Below are positions 22,990 to 33,000 of a stretch of 64,000 nucleotides of DNA, one piece after another. The position numbers were made by a program, and so were the translations under genes. How positions within the stretch are numbered: position 1 is the stretch's first letter; each line of letters starts with the position of its first letter. The notes beneath the pieces are model-generated. The model was not told the origin of the DNA, searched no databases, and saw nothing but the letters and a program-made list of their open reading frames with translations. The stretch covers positions 149,728,511 through 149,792,510 of the forward strand of contig OV884059.1 of assembly GCA_930367215.1 (NCBI GenBank). Direction: 5' to 3'. The DNA comes from Pollenia angustigena. Taxonomy: Eukaryota > Arthropoda > Insecta > Diptera > Polleniidae.

Positions 22990-23140
22990 ATATGATTACA
23001 TGTCTAGTTACGGTTCCATTTAAAAGTAAAGAACTTTTCTTTTTAATTTCAACATTATTTTAATTTGTGGTGTTTTAGACTTCGCACAGTGGCTGATTTT
23101 GAAAAAAATGGAAATAATTCTGTATTTTCTAAACGGTTAT

Positions 23141-23160
23141 CTATCTATCTATCTATACTA
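23141..23160. repeat. (ATCT)n microsatellite
   Basis: Four to five units of the tetranucleotide lie in the gene B 3' flank and are followed by ACTAGGATCGCCCGG. This looks like the terminus of a mobile element. The element was not resolved. Confidence 0.75.
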
Positions 23161-23696
23161 GGATCGCCCGGTGGCCGAAATTCGACCACTTCACATTTAC
23201 TTTTGAGAGAACCTGTGCGTTGTACAATAAAATCGTACACATTTTAAGAGAACGGCTAAATTCACTATTCACCTATGTTTGTACGTGTGTCTATAGGATA
23301 AATTAAAATGCTTTTTAAACACTTTTATTCCAAAAATTTAGAAAAAAAATATATTGTGCATATCCCCGTAATTTATTTATAAGAGTTTCATGAAATGCTA
23401 TCAAAGTAAAAAATAGAAACACAGATCTTCGTTAAAAGTCATTAAAAAAGTTTCCGACTTTTATTTTTCTAAACGACGTTTTTGCGCGACTTCATTTTTT
23501 AAAAAGTCTAGGTAACCCTGTTCTTATACGTTTATACATGTGTGTTTGCAAGTGCAAAATGAAAACAAAAACATTTTGGGAGAACAACATAGAGCATAGC
23601 CAGGCCTGCCATTTTTGCCGATTTATCGGCATTTTGCCGATTTTTTATCCCTAAATTATCAAAGTGCCGATTTGCCGATTTTTGCTCCAAAAATCC

Positions 23697-23864
23697 AAAG
23701 TGAATTTAATAATCTCTTTTATTACCCAAACAAAATTTTTATTTTGTTTTTCAATCAATTTTTGCATTGTCAGCATTTTTGACAGCCGCCTATTAAATTG
23801 CAAAAAAATACATGGGGCTTTTTGTAGTTGTAGAGTTGCACTTACCTTGTTAAATTCGCCTTAG
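23697..23864 (+). mobile_element. 5'-truncated copy of the 323-bp MITE
   Basis: From AAGTGAATTTAATAATCTC to TAAATTCGCCTT it matches the right half of the element in gene B. The left half is missing. The adjoining TCAATTCGCCTTAAG (23883-23897) may be a relic of another end. Confidence 0.8.
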
Positions 23865-23932
23865 TTGACCTCACCTTCTACTCAATTCGCCTTAAGTTTA
23901 CTTTTTATTATTTTCTGACATAAGGGTGGTAC

Positions 23933-24255
23933 CAAGGCGAATTCAACAAGGTAAACTCAACTCGTCAGCCGTTCATCAGCTGTCTCCACGGCGAATTAAA
24001 AAAAAATAGGGAAACGTCAAAGTATAATTTTGTTTATGTTTTGCTCCAAAATAACCGAAAAAATTTCTCAGAAAAACTGCGAATAATTAAAGTGAATTTA
24101 ATAATCACTTTTATTACCCAAACAAAATTTTTATTTCGTTTTTCAATAAATTTTTGCCTTGTTAGCATTTTTGACAGCCGCCTATTAAATTGCAAAAAAA
24201 TACATGGGGCTTTTTGTAGTTGTAGAGTTGCACTTACCTTGCTAAATTCGCCTTG
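23933..24255. mobile_element. 323-bp CAAGG-end MITE, second full copy
   Basis: It has the same length and ends as the element in gene B and sits about 1.6 kb downstream of it in the same orientation. The direct duplication GGTGGTAC is perfect (23925-23932 and 24256-24263). It differs from the gene B copy by a small number of substitutions, for example TGCTAAATTCGCC at the right end. Confidence 0.92.
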
Positions 24256-24297
24256 GGTGGTACGAATAGATATCTGGTGGATAAATACTAGAACGAG

Positions 24298-24863
24298 CAG
24301 GGCTGTCAGACTTGGGGATTTATCCCCAAAGTTGGTGATTTTATGCGAGCAAAAAGGAAAAAGAAAGTCATTTGGGGATTGGGGATTTAAAAAAAAAATT
24401 CGGGGATTTTTTGGGGATTTTACACTTTTTAAATATATTTTCCCTTTTATTATTTATGCTTATTTTTCTTTGTCTCGTATTAAAAATATGAAAAAAAGTA
24501 GCAAAACTTTTATCTTACTCTTATCAACAACTTATATGGTGTAAAAGGTCCTTAATAAGATTACCATTTTAGTTAAAAGTATAAATAATTTTAGTATAAA
24601 TTAATGTTATTTTTCCTGCAGGGTACAAACAAAATAAAATAATTTTTTTTACAAAAAATTTTTATTTGGGGATTTTTGGGGATTTCTAATTAACATTTTT
24701 CTTACAATTTTTACTTTTTAAAAAAAAAATTTTAAATTTGGTCAGAAAAAAAAACAAACAGAAAATTATTTACTTGTTAAGGTTTTTTTTCTTAATTTGG
24801 GAATTTTTGGGGATATTTTTTTAATTTTTTGGGGACAAGGAAAAAAAGTACTTGTTAGCCCTG
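24298..24863. mobile_element. hAT-like element of 566 bp
   Basis: The ends CAGGGCTGTCA and TGTTAGCCCTG are inverted repeats. The flanks AGAACGAG (24290-24297) and AGAACGGG (24864-24871) form an 8-bp duplication with one mismatch. The interior is full of TTTGGGGATTTTTGGGGATT-type short repeats near both ends. No transposase is seen. Confidence 0.8.
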
Positions 24864-24950
24864 AGAACGGGATACTCTAGGACCTAGAGTCAATAGCTCC
24901 TAAAGCGGTTCATACACTTGCAATAAAATTGTTCAATTTAAGGTACTGTA

Positions 24951-25343
24951 CAATTGAAGCACAGCCGCGAATAACGTTTTAAGTTACAAAATAATAATTT
25001 TTCAGGAGAACAAAAAAACGTTTTTTGATAGGCAGCATTATTTGTTTTAAACATTTTTTTTTCTATTATTAAAAATAATGATAATAAAACCTTTAATGCA
25101 AAAGGCTTTTAAAACATTATTCCGCACTGCAAAGCCATTTCGGTTTCATAATTTTGTTAGTAACTTGCAATGTTCTTCCACTGGCTGACACTTTGTACGC
25201 CATTTTGAAGGCGTTAAGGTGCATAGTTTTTGTTGATTTGATGTTTAAACTGTGTAAGAAGTGAATGTTAAAAGTCATCTGCAAAAAAACAGTTTTTGCA
25301 AAATGTGGCGTTTACAACGTTATTCGCGGCTGTGCTTCAATTA
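24951..25343. mobile_element. 393-bp TIR element, TA-flanked
   Basis: AATTGAAGCACAGCCGCG at the left and CGCGGCTGTGCTTCAATT at the right are perfect inverted repeats, extended by AATAACGTT/AACGTTATT. TA stands on both sides (24949-24950 and 25344-25345). The interior is AT-rich and non-coding. Confidence 0.8.
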
Positions 25344-25710
25344 TATCGCCAATGTGTATGTGATATGAAGGCACAATATATTGGCAACAATCAAAAGAAT
25401 TTTTATTTTTATTGCACAACGAAAAGAAAGTAGAATGTGTTGGCAACATTGTACAATGCTGTTTATGTTATTCCTATAGGTTTTGTTCACCTTTTTATTG
25501 AATGAATGAAAACAATGTGCGACTTATTGCATACTACAGGACAAAATGGAAATAATATGGCGAATACCATATACAATAATATTGCAAGTGTATGGGCCGC
25601 TTAAGAGAAGGTTCAATATTATAACATTGTAAAAAAATCGGTTCATCTGAAAAGGCCCAAAATGAGTTGGTATATGAGAAAGATGAAAATGATGAAAATT
25701 TAGTTTTAAC

Positions 25711-26160
25711 CATGGTAGAATAAGTACAAGGTATAGTCATTAGAAATTTTGTTCTCAATTTAAAAACCCATATAACGTCAAACAAAAGAAAATAAGGAAC
25801 AAATTAAAACAAGCGTCAAAAATTAAATAAATTTATTTGACATTACTTGGGTAAATAATGACAACTCTCCATAATGAACCTACCTTGTACTTATTCTACC
25901 ATGGTTTTAACAACTTTATTTAAAATACATATGTATGTTGTATTGTAACATTAAAAAAAGTTTTTATATTAAACCATAGTATAATAAGTACCAGGTATGT
26001 TCATAAGGGAGAGTTTTCATTATTTACCCATGTTATGTCAAAAAAATGTATTTGTTTTTTAAACAATTTTTTTAATTTTTTCCATATGTTTGACGTTATA
26101 TGGGTTTTGAAATTGAGAACAAAATTTCTAATGACTATACCTTGTACTTATTCTACCATG
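25711..26160. mobile_element. 450-bp element with nested inverted repeats
   Basis: The outer ends CATGGTAGAATAAGTACAAG and its complement at 26141-26160 extend about 70 bp inward, including GAACAAAATTTCTAATGAC. A second, diverged inner pair (25864-25912 and 25972-26014) carries the same ATAAGTAC and CCATGGT/CCATAGT motifs plus AACTCTC/GAGAGTT. Two related elements may be nested, or this may be one complex foldback. Confidence 0.7.
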
Positions 26161-26647
26161 TATTAAACAAAATTAATAATCTTTAAATTGAAAACTAACC
26201 AAAATTTAAAAAAAATATATATTTTTTTTTTGGAAAAAAAGAAACGTAACAGATATAATTGATAAACAAAAAAAAAAAATTTTTTTTTTGTGTTTGTTAT
26301 TTATTATTTATCGAAATGCTGTTGCACTAACGCCTTTGAGAATTTTGTTGATAAAAACGTTATATTTAATTATGGAAGAGTAAAATTTTCAAGAAGCGTG
26401 TATTTTGATACTGTGCATCATAATCGATCAAAAAGTCGATCGATTATTTTCTATATTGTTCACTATAATTCGCACCCTGTTTTGATAATTGTTTTCTTGT
26501 TTCTGCTTCAATTTTATACGTAAATAAAAATATGTGTTACCACTTTATGGTGAATAACACAACAAAAAGTGAAAAATACACATTAAAGAAATTTTATTGG
26601 TTAATAAATGTAATTATAAAAATATCTGTAAAATAATCCCAATTATA
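26161..26647. other. upstream region of gene C
   Basis: A/T homopolymer tracts to about 26290, then unrecognised sequence up to the gene C start. No repeat shared with the upstream regions of the other four genes is obvious. Confidence 0.4.
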
Positions 26648-28587
26648 ATGTCATTAGGTCCTTTATGTCGGTTGTGCATCTGTGCCTTTACCGATAGCAA
26701 AAGTTTGTTCGATGATCTTGGCCAGGGAAATGACGTTTACGAAATAACAGTAAAATATTTCGATCCTATGGTACGTAAAAAAATGTACTAATTAATAAAA
26801 GGAATAATTTGTTTTGTTTTAAAAACAAAATGTTCTTTTTTTAGTATCTTAACTCACAGCAATATCCACAACTATCAATGGTCATATGTATGGAATGCTG
26901 GCAACACATTAATGATTTTCATACTTTTCAACAATCCGTTCTTGATGCTCAAACAAAACTTGAGCAGGAATTTAAACAAATTATAACCAATATCAATATC
27001 AAGCTAGAAGATGAAATGTTACTGGGTTCTGAACCTGTTGTGAGTGCACAAAATCCTGGTGTGGAGGAGCTGTATCATGATGTTTTCAATAACATAGGTG
27101 TGGAAATTGATGAGAAAAATAAAGAATTGATGTCCGATATAGATGTGAACGATATAAAGGACGACAATCCTTTCTCAACGGATGATGAGAAACCTTTAAT
27201 TGATAGCTTAACCAAAAGAAGAAAACGGGGAAGAAAACCCAAAAAGGAACATGTTGAAAAGCACAATACCCCTCTTAAACGCACAAGAAAACCTAGAACT
27301 AAGAATAATAAAAAAGTTACGCCTCCGACAAAAACAACCTTAAAACGTAAAGCAAAAATAAAAGAACTGGATGGCGATAAAAGTTCTCTTTATAAAACAA
27401 AAACTGATGCAGAAATTTCTGCTAAATCTGCTGATACAAAACTTAAATTGGAAACCAATGACCCCGACTCTCACCAATCCTCAAATGAGGATGACGATGA
27501 TTATTATAATGAACACGATGATAATGATAGTGATAATAGTCATCACCAGGACGATCCGGACGCTTTCGTTTCTTCTAATGATAAACAAAAGACGGGCAAA
27601 CAAAAAACACAAGAAATTGATGCATTTATTGCTGAATGGAAGCAGGAATTGGAGTGTGACCTATGTAATCTAGGTTTTCCAAACTTAACGATATTAAGAA
27701 AACATTTTAGCTCCGAACATTCTAAACAAAAATGTTATGTTTCCTGCTGTCAACGTAAGTTGAAACATCGTTTTGATATAGTCGAACACATACGTTACCA
27801 CATAGATCCAAATACATTTAAATGTAAAATATGTGACAAAGTTTCTACCAATAGTCGTAATCTTAATAAGCATATGCACGAAAAGCATACAGCTGAAGGA
27901 CAAGAACGTCCCTTTGAATGTACGATATGTAAAAAAAAATTCGCTAAGAAATGCACGCTTAAAACCCACATGGAAACGCACGATACAGGCAAAGATTTTA
28001 AATGTAGTGAATGTGGGAAGGGCTTTTCCACAGAGCAGAGACGAAAGATTCACGAACGTATGGTTCACAATGTTGATCGTGTATGTGACCAATGCGGTAA
28101 AACAATCCATGGCGTTTATGCTCTAAAACAACATATACTTGAACATGCCGGCATTAAGAAACGCAAATGGCCATGTGATCTGTGTAATGCCGAGTTAAAT
28201 TCCCGTTCTAGTTTAAAACGTCACAAAACAGTGGCTCATCACGATGGCTCTACGGTTTATGTCTGTAGCGAATGTGGTAAAATTGCTCCAACCGAAACGG
28301 CTTTAAGAAGTCATAAGAAATTTGTTCACCAAGCTGAGCGCAAATTCAAATGTACTATTTGCGATAAAGGCTTTAAGGTTGCAATAGTTTTGCGTGAACA
28401 TATGGCTACCCATACGGGCGAAGATTTATACCAGTGTCCTCATTGTCCAAAAAAGTTTAAAGTTAATGCTAATATGCATCATCATCGAAAGAAAATACAT
28501 CCCATAGAATGGGCAGAGGCTAGATTGAATAAACCGATCATAACAAAAGTGGATGTTAATTTGGTATCTAATGAAGTTGTTATCTAA
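26648..28587 (+). CDS. ZAD-C2H2 zinc-finger protein C (grauzone-like), 10 fingers
   Basis: Two exons, 26648-26770 and 26845-28587, are separated by a 74-bp GT-AG phase-0 intron and encode 621 residues. ATG at 26648 is preferred because it gives the same 41-codon first exon as the paralogs. The ZAD has CRLC (residues 7-10) and CMECW just after the splice. The linker is long. It has RKRGRKPKK and RTRKPRTKNN basic patches (AT-hook-like GRKP) and then a very acidic Asp/Asn/His stretch. Ten fingers run from CDLCNLGF to CPHCPKKF. The second uses adjacent cysteines (CCQRKLKHR). The tail is HPIEWAEARLNKP. A nuclear DNA-binding role is inferred from the family. Sequence differs clearly from A/B and D/E. 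A broken partial copy lies 2.8 kb downstream. Confidence 0.93.
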
Positions 28588-28624
28588 AAGATTTTGGAGA
28601 ATGACGCTTTATTAAAAATTATTT

Positions 28625-28630
28625 AATAAA
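28625..28630 (+). terminator. polyadenylation signal of gene C
   Basis: AATAAA lies 38 bases past the stop codon. Confidence 0.5.
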
Positions 28631-28785
28631 AATAGCGAAAACAATTAAGTTGTATTTTTAATTGGTTTTTTGCTTTTCAAATTTTTACAATTGAATTTTA
28701 AAATTTCAAGAGAAAAATTTAACGGGGAATTTTTGTTCATTATTGTATTTTGTTTCAAAAAACATTTTTCTCAAATGGGTTGGTT

Positions 28786-29026
28786 CAAGGCCCATCTATC
28801 AGGTCTGCTTACTTGTACAAAAACAAAAAACGCTTCTTTTTAGTTGTCAAAAATTTATTACCACATATACAAAGCAAAAGGAAAAAACGTGTATGTGTGG
28901 CATACCATAAACGTAAACAAACGTACACATGCACATGTAAGCAAAATTTAAACAACTTTTGACAACTAAAAACAACATAAACAATGATCATCAGGCTTCT
29001 TGCGCAGACCTTTTCAATGGGCCTTG
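28786..29026. mobile_element. 241-bp CAAGG-end MITE, different subfamily
   Basis: The ends CAAGGCCCATCTATCAGGTC and GACCTTTTCAATGGGCCTTG are inverted repeats. The direct duplication GGTTGGTT is a perfect 8 bp (28778-28785 and 29027-29034). The terminal CAAGG and the duplication length match the 323-bp family, but the interior differs. A second inverted pair (TAGTTGTCAAAA / TTTTGACAACTA) lies inside. Confidence 0.85.
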
Positions 29027-29319
29027 GGTTGGTTTTTATCGAGTTTGACATATTTTCTGATGATAGCTAATTATTTAGATATAAACTTCACTAGTGGATT
29101 CTTCTGTTAGCAGTGGAGTAAGTTAATCTGTGGGTTAATTCTGTAACTTTTTAACGACAAAAATTTGTCGTTAAGTAGAAAATTTTGACTTAAAAATACT
29201 TAAAATTTACTACTTAACGACAAATTTAAAGTTACTAAAAATACCTTCTTTATACAAACATATATGGGCATTTCCGCCAAAAGGTCCACCGTGACCAAAA
29301 ATTTTAAAGTTATTAAAAG

Positions 29320-29555
29320 CTGGGGGCAAATTATGGCAGTCGTGATCGAATACTTTTTCGATACGAAAGCAATTTTATTTCTAATTCTTTCTGTCCATAC
29401 TGAACGGATCGAAATTATTTTTTTAGTGTTGTAAAGCATTTATTTGTGTTTTCACAGCACTGAAATAATAATTACGATTCGTTCAGTATTGACTGAAATA
29501 AAATTGCTTTCGAATCGAAAAAGTATTCGATCACGACTGCCATAATTTGGCCCCT
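29320..29555. mobile_element. about 236-bp TIR element
   Basis: The arms GGGGGCAAATTATGGCAG-TCGTGATCGAATACTTTTTCGA and the complementary right arm ending CATAATTTGGCCCCTG are about 55 bp each and nearly perfect. A second inverted motif (AATTTCGATCCGTTCAG-like) lies in the loop region. Target duplication not clear. Confidence 0.75.
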
Positions 29556-29559
29556 GATT

Positions 29560-30719
29560 ATTTTACGATATTGTTATAGAGAAACATTTAGATTTTACTA
29601 AGTTTTATAAATTTACTCATAAATTTGTTCACTTATCTGAACAATCAGACTGCAAAGTTGCGCAAACGTAATTTCTTATTTTTGAGAATGTTTTTTGTAT
29701 GTTTTCTTTAATATTTATCTTTCTTAAAAGAGGTGATATTTGATAAAAATTATTCCAAAAAAAATTTCTTACATGGTCTGTAATCTAAGGAAGAGTTCAA
29801 AGAGAAATATGTTATTCGGATTAATGGTAAATTTGTATTTTATTTGATCATTATTCAGTTAAACTATTACGGAAAAAATTTCACGTTCGAAATGTCACGT
29901 ATCGAACCAGATTTTGGCTTAAAAAAAAGAAAATACAGAAGATTTTGGAATCAAACCAAAACATTTTAATGTTACACTGCTACGTAAAACTCTGAAAGTA
30001 GTTTGACTAAAAAATTGTGCCGGGTTTCGCTAAATTACGCCTTTTTATGCATGGCCACAAAAACTACTTCTGTTTTTTTCACGTTCGAACCGCTACTTCT
30101 TTTGCCATTATCTTTGACCTAGAATCGCGCCCTCCATAAACTTTAGCATAGATAACAGTGCTTTCTTAGTGCTTTAATTTTAGGATTAAGAAAACGTAAA
30201 AATATTTTTTGCTTAAAATGTTATTGCCTTTTTGATGCGTACGCCTGTCACGTTCAACACTTTGGAATTACCCATATATGTATGTAAACAAATCATTAAT
30301 ATATCTTAAGCTGAACACTTTAATCGCATTTTGCCAAGGTTGATTTTTTTTGAAGTATGACTGCGTTAAAATAAAGGAGCGATATGTATATTAAAATAAT
30401 TATTTTCTTTATTTAACGAAAAAATGTAGATAGGCCTTTTCAGAATTTTATTTAACGGTCTTAACATTTTAAACATTTTGTTGTATGTATGTATTTTACT
30501 TTACTTTTTCCATCTTTCTTTTCGAAATATTTTTAAAGTGTCTCCGTTTTCTTCGTGAACATATTTGTATGCCAAAGTTTATTTTTCCAAGTTTTAACTT
30601 GTTTAAATTTCAGCATTTAACCCGCTACTTTGTTATCGGGCCTTTTCTTTCATAAACATATTTATATGCCAAAGTTTATGTTTCTAGGTTTTAACAAATT
30701 GAACCTATAATTTTGTGTT
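29560..30719. other. non-coding spacer
   Basis: No gene is seen. Imperfect duplications such as GAACATATTTGTATGCCAAAG and CATAAACATATTTATATGCC near 30555 and 30650 suggest an old tandem array continuous with the next feature. Confidence 0.4.
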
Positions 30720-31348
30720 TCTAAGTTCAATAGTATAGAAAATTAAAAAAGTACCACTCGTAGAACACAAAAGCAAATGTTTTATGTTTCTTAGGTCCAA
30801 TACTTACGAAAATTCAAAAAGTACCAGTTAAAGAACAAAAAAGTTCCCCCATAGATTCGTATCCACTCAGGACGTTGCATGTTGAATTTTATGTTTTAAG
30901 GTCCAATATTAACGATTATTAAAAAATACGAGTTGTAGAACCAAAAAGCTGAAGAAAGATATTAAATTTCCCGTATTTCCCATTTTGGTACTATTTTTTC
31001 CCCCATTAAAGTATCAAAAATTGCAATATTTTAGTGGGTGCCCATAATTTAGTACGAATATGTCAATGAATGAAGCAAAATGTTTTGTAAAAAAGTACCA
31101 AAAATAGTTACTATTTTCAACCCTTAAACGTTCGAGTTTCGAAAAAGTACCAAACTTGTATTCGTATTTTTTTTAATAAGTTTCGAATGCGGTATAAACT
31201 TTATTTCTACGTTTATTGGTTCAAAAGAAAAATGGGTAACAAAAACGTACCAAAATTTAGGTTTTACCTGTTTTTACCCTAAAAGAGCCGAAGTTCAAAA
31301 AAGTACCAGACACCTGTCCATTTTCAAAAGAACAACGATTATTATTTC

Positions 31349-31877
31349 AGAAGTCATAAGAAATTGGTTCACCAAGCTGAGCGTAAATTCAAATGTACTA
31401 TTTCCGATAAAGGCTTTAAGGTTGCTATAGTTTTGCGTGAACATATCGACCCCTTTGCGCGAAGTTATCGTATGTTACAAAAACCAAATTTTACAGGACA
31501 GCCATTTTTCTACTTTTCTCTGCTTTCGCTTACAATATCAAAATTATAATATACATTAAATTTTTGGAGCAACAAAGTGGAATTCGCCTACAATATTTTG
31601 TCAGGTGACGTCTCATTGAATAGAACAAGATTGCATCAAAAACTTAATTTCAAAAAAATTGGCATATATGCTAATTTCGCGCAAAGGGGTCGATATGGCT
31701 ACCCATACGGGCGAAAATATAAATATATAAACCAGTGTCCTCATTGTCCAAAAAAGTTTAAAGTTAATGCATCATCATCGAAAGAAAATACATCCCATAT
31801 AATGGGCAGAGGCTAGATTGAATAAAACGATCATAACAAAAGTTGATGTTAATTTGGTATCTAATGAAGTTGTTATC
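31349..31877 (+). pseudogene. 3' fragment of ZAD-zinc-finger gene C
   Basis: It matches gene C positions 28306-28584 (finger 8 tail, fingers 9 and 10, C-terminal tail). It is broken by a 248-bp TIR insertion (31446-31693), an altered stretch where GATTTATAC should be, an 8-bp deletion in the last finger, and loss of the stop codon. One structural cysteine of finger 9 is changed to serine (CTIC to CTIS). The fragment is bracketed by a direct repeat of about 40 bp (31301-31339 and 31882-31924). It has no promoter or first exon. Confidence 0.88.
31446..31693. mobile_element. 248-bp TIR element inside the gene C fragment
   Basis: TCGACCCCTTTGCGCGAA at the left and TTCGCGCAAAGGGGTCGA at the right are perfect inverted repeats. 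Gene C supplies the empty site: GAACATATGGC there reads GAACATA...TATGGC here. The duplication is TA, or ATAT if the ends are set 1 bp inward. It is non-coding. Confidence 0.88.
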
Positions 31878-33000
31878 AAAAAAGTCCCAGACACCTGTCC
31901 ACTTATTTTTCAAAAGAACAACGATATGTATTACAGTTTTTTTGTATCTCTTTTAGTTTTGCAGATAAAAGTTTTCCGAATTTACCCTTTTTTACCCCCT
32001 AAACATTCGAATTTCCAAAAATCCCATCTTAGTGGACCGATTTGGGGATAGACCCACCTCCGGTCCAAATTTCAAGTTTTTAGCTTCAGGCGTTTAGGCT
32101 GTACGATGATGAATCAGTGAGTCAGTAACGTTACAATTTTATATATGTGTCAGTTTCAGTTAAAAGGGACCTATGGGCAAAAAATGAGTTTTGGAGAAAA
32201 CCGATTTTCATGTTAACAAGTTAATTTTTTTCTTATCAAAGGTGTATTTGAAAGCTTACGTATGACAAAAGTAATGCAGTTCTTGCTGCATTAGAAAGAA
32301 CGTATGTTCTATTTTAAGAATCACCAAAAAAGTAAAAATCGATTTTTTCATCCATAGGTCCCTTTTAACTGAAACTGACAGATATGTATATAGACTAGTG
32401 CTCGCCTTATGGTCAAAATTCGACCATAATTTGTTTTTCGAAATATGAAGAAAACATAATTTATCTAAGTATATATGCATTTATTTGTTTCGAGCATTTA
32501 GTTTTTCCTTCAAAGTGGACCGATTTGGCGAGGGACCAACCTCCCGTTCATATTTTATCTTCTACGTGAGTTAATTTAATTTTGTAAGTTCAGTATAAAA
32601 AATACCAATTGAAAAACAAAAAAGTATCAAAAAGTCTTCTTTATATATTGTCATCCACTCAGGACGTTGCACGTTTAATTTTATGTTTCTATGTCTAATA
32701 TTAACAAAAATTAATCAAAGTACCAGATGTAGAACTAAAAAGTACCAAAAAGCTCCCCTTACATGTTCTTATTCACCCAGTTTAATGTATAATTTTTTCT
32801 TTATAGGTCGAATATTAACGAAAATTCAAAAAGTTCCAGATGAAAAACAAAAAATACCAGCATTTTTTATCTTATAGGTTACACTCACTCAGGATCCTAC
32901 ACCTATAATTATATGTTTCTAAGTTCTATAGAAAATTTAAAATTATCACATGAAGCACAGAAAAGTAAAAAAAAGAATTTTAGTTTCCCATATTTCCCCT

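Larger units (their letters stand above)
30720..33000. repeat. degenerate repeat field with AAAAAGTACCA motifs
   Basis: A loosely periodic array contains the phrases CCACTCAGGACGTTGCA (30866 and 32651; variants at 32776 and 32885), TTTTATGTTTCTA-GT-CAATA, AATTCAAAAAGTACCAG and AGAACAAAAAAGT. Units are roughly 100-130 bp and strongly diverged. The gene C fragment sits inside this field. Some paired motifs resemble ends of an unknown element, but no boundary was found. Confidence 0.55.

Noticed and set aside
27694..28110. Long - strand frame opposite gene C
   Set aside because: It is the complement of the zinc-finger array. The repeated linker codons keep the opposite strand open.
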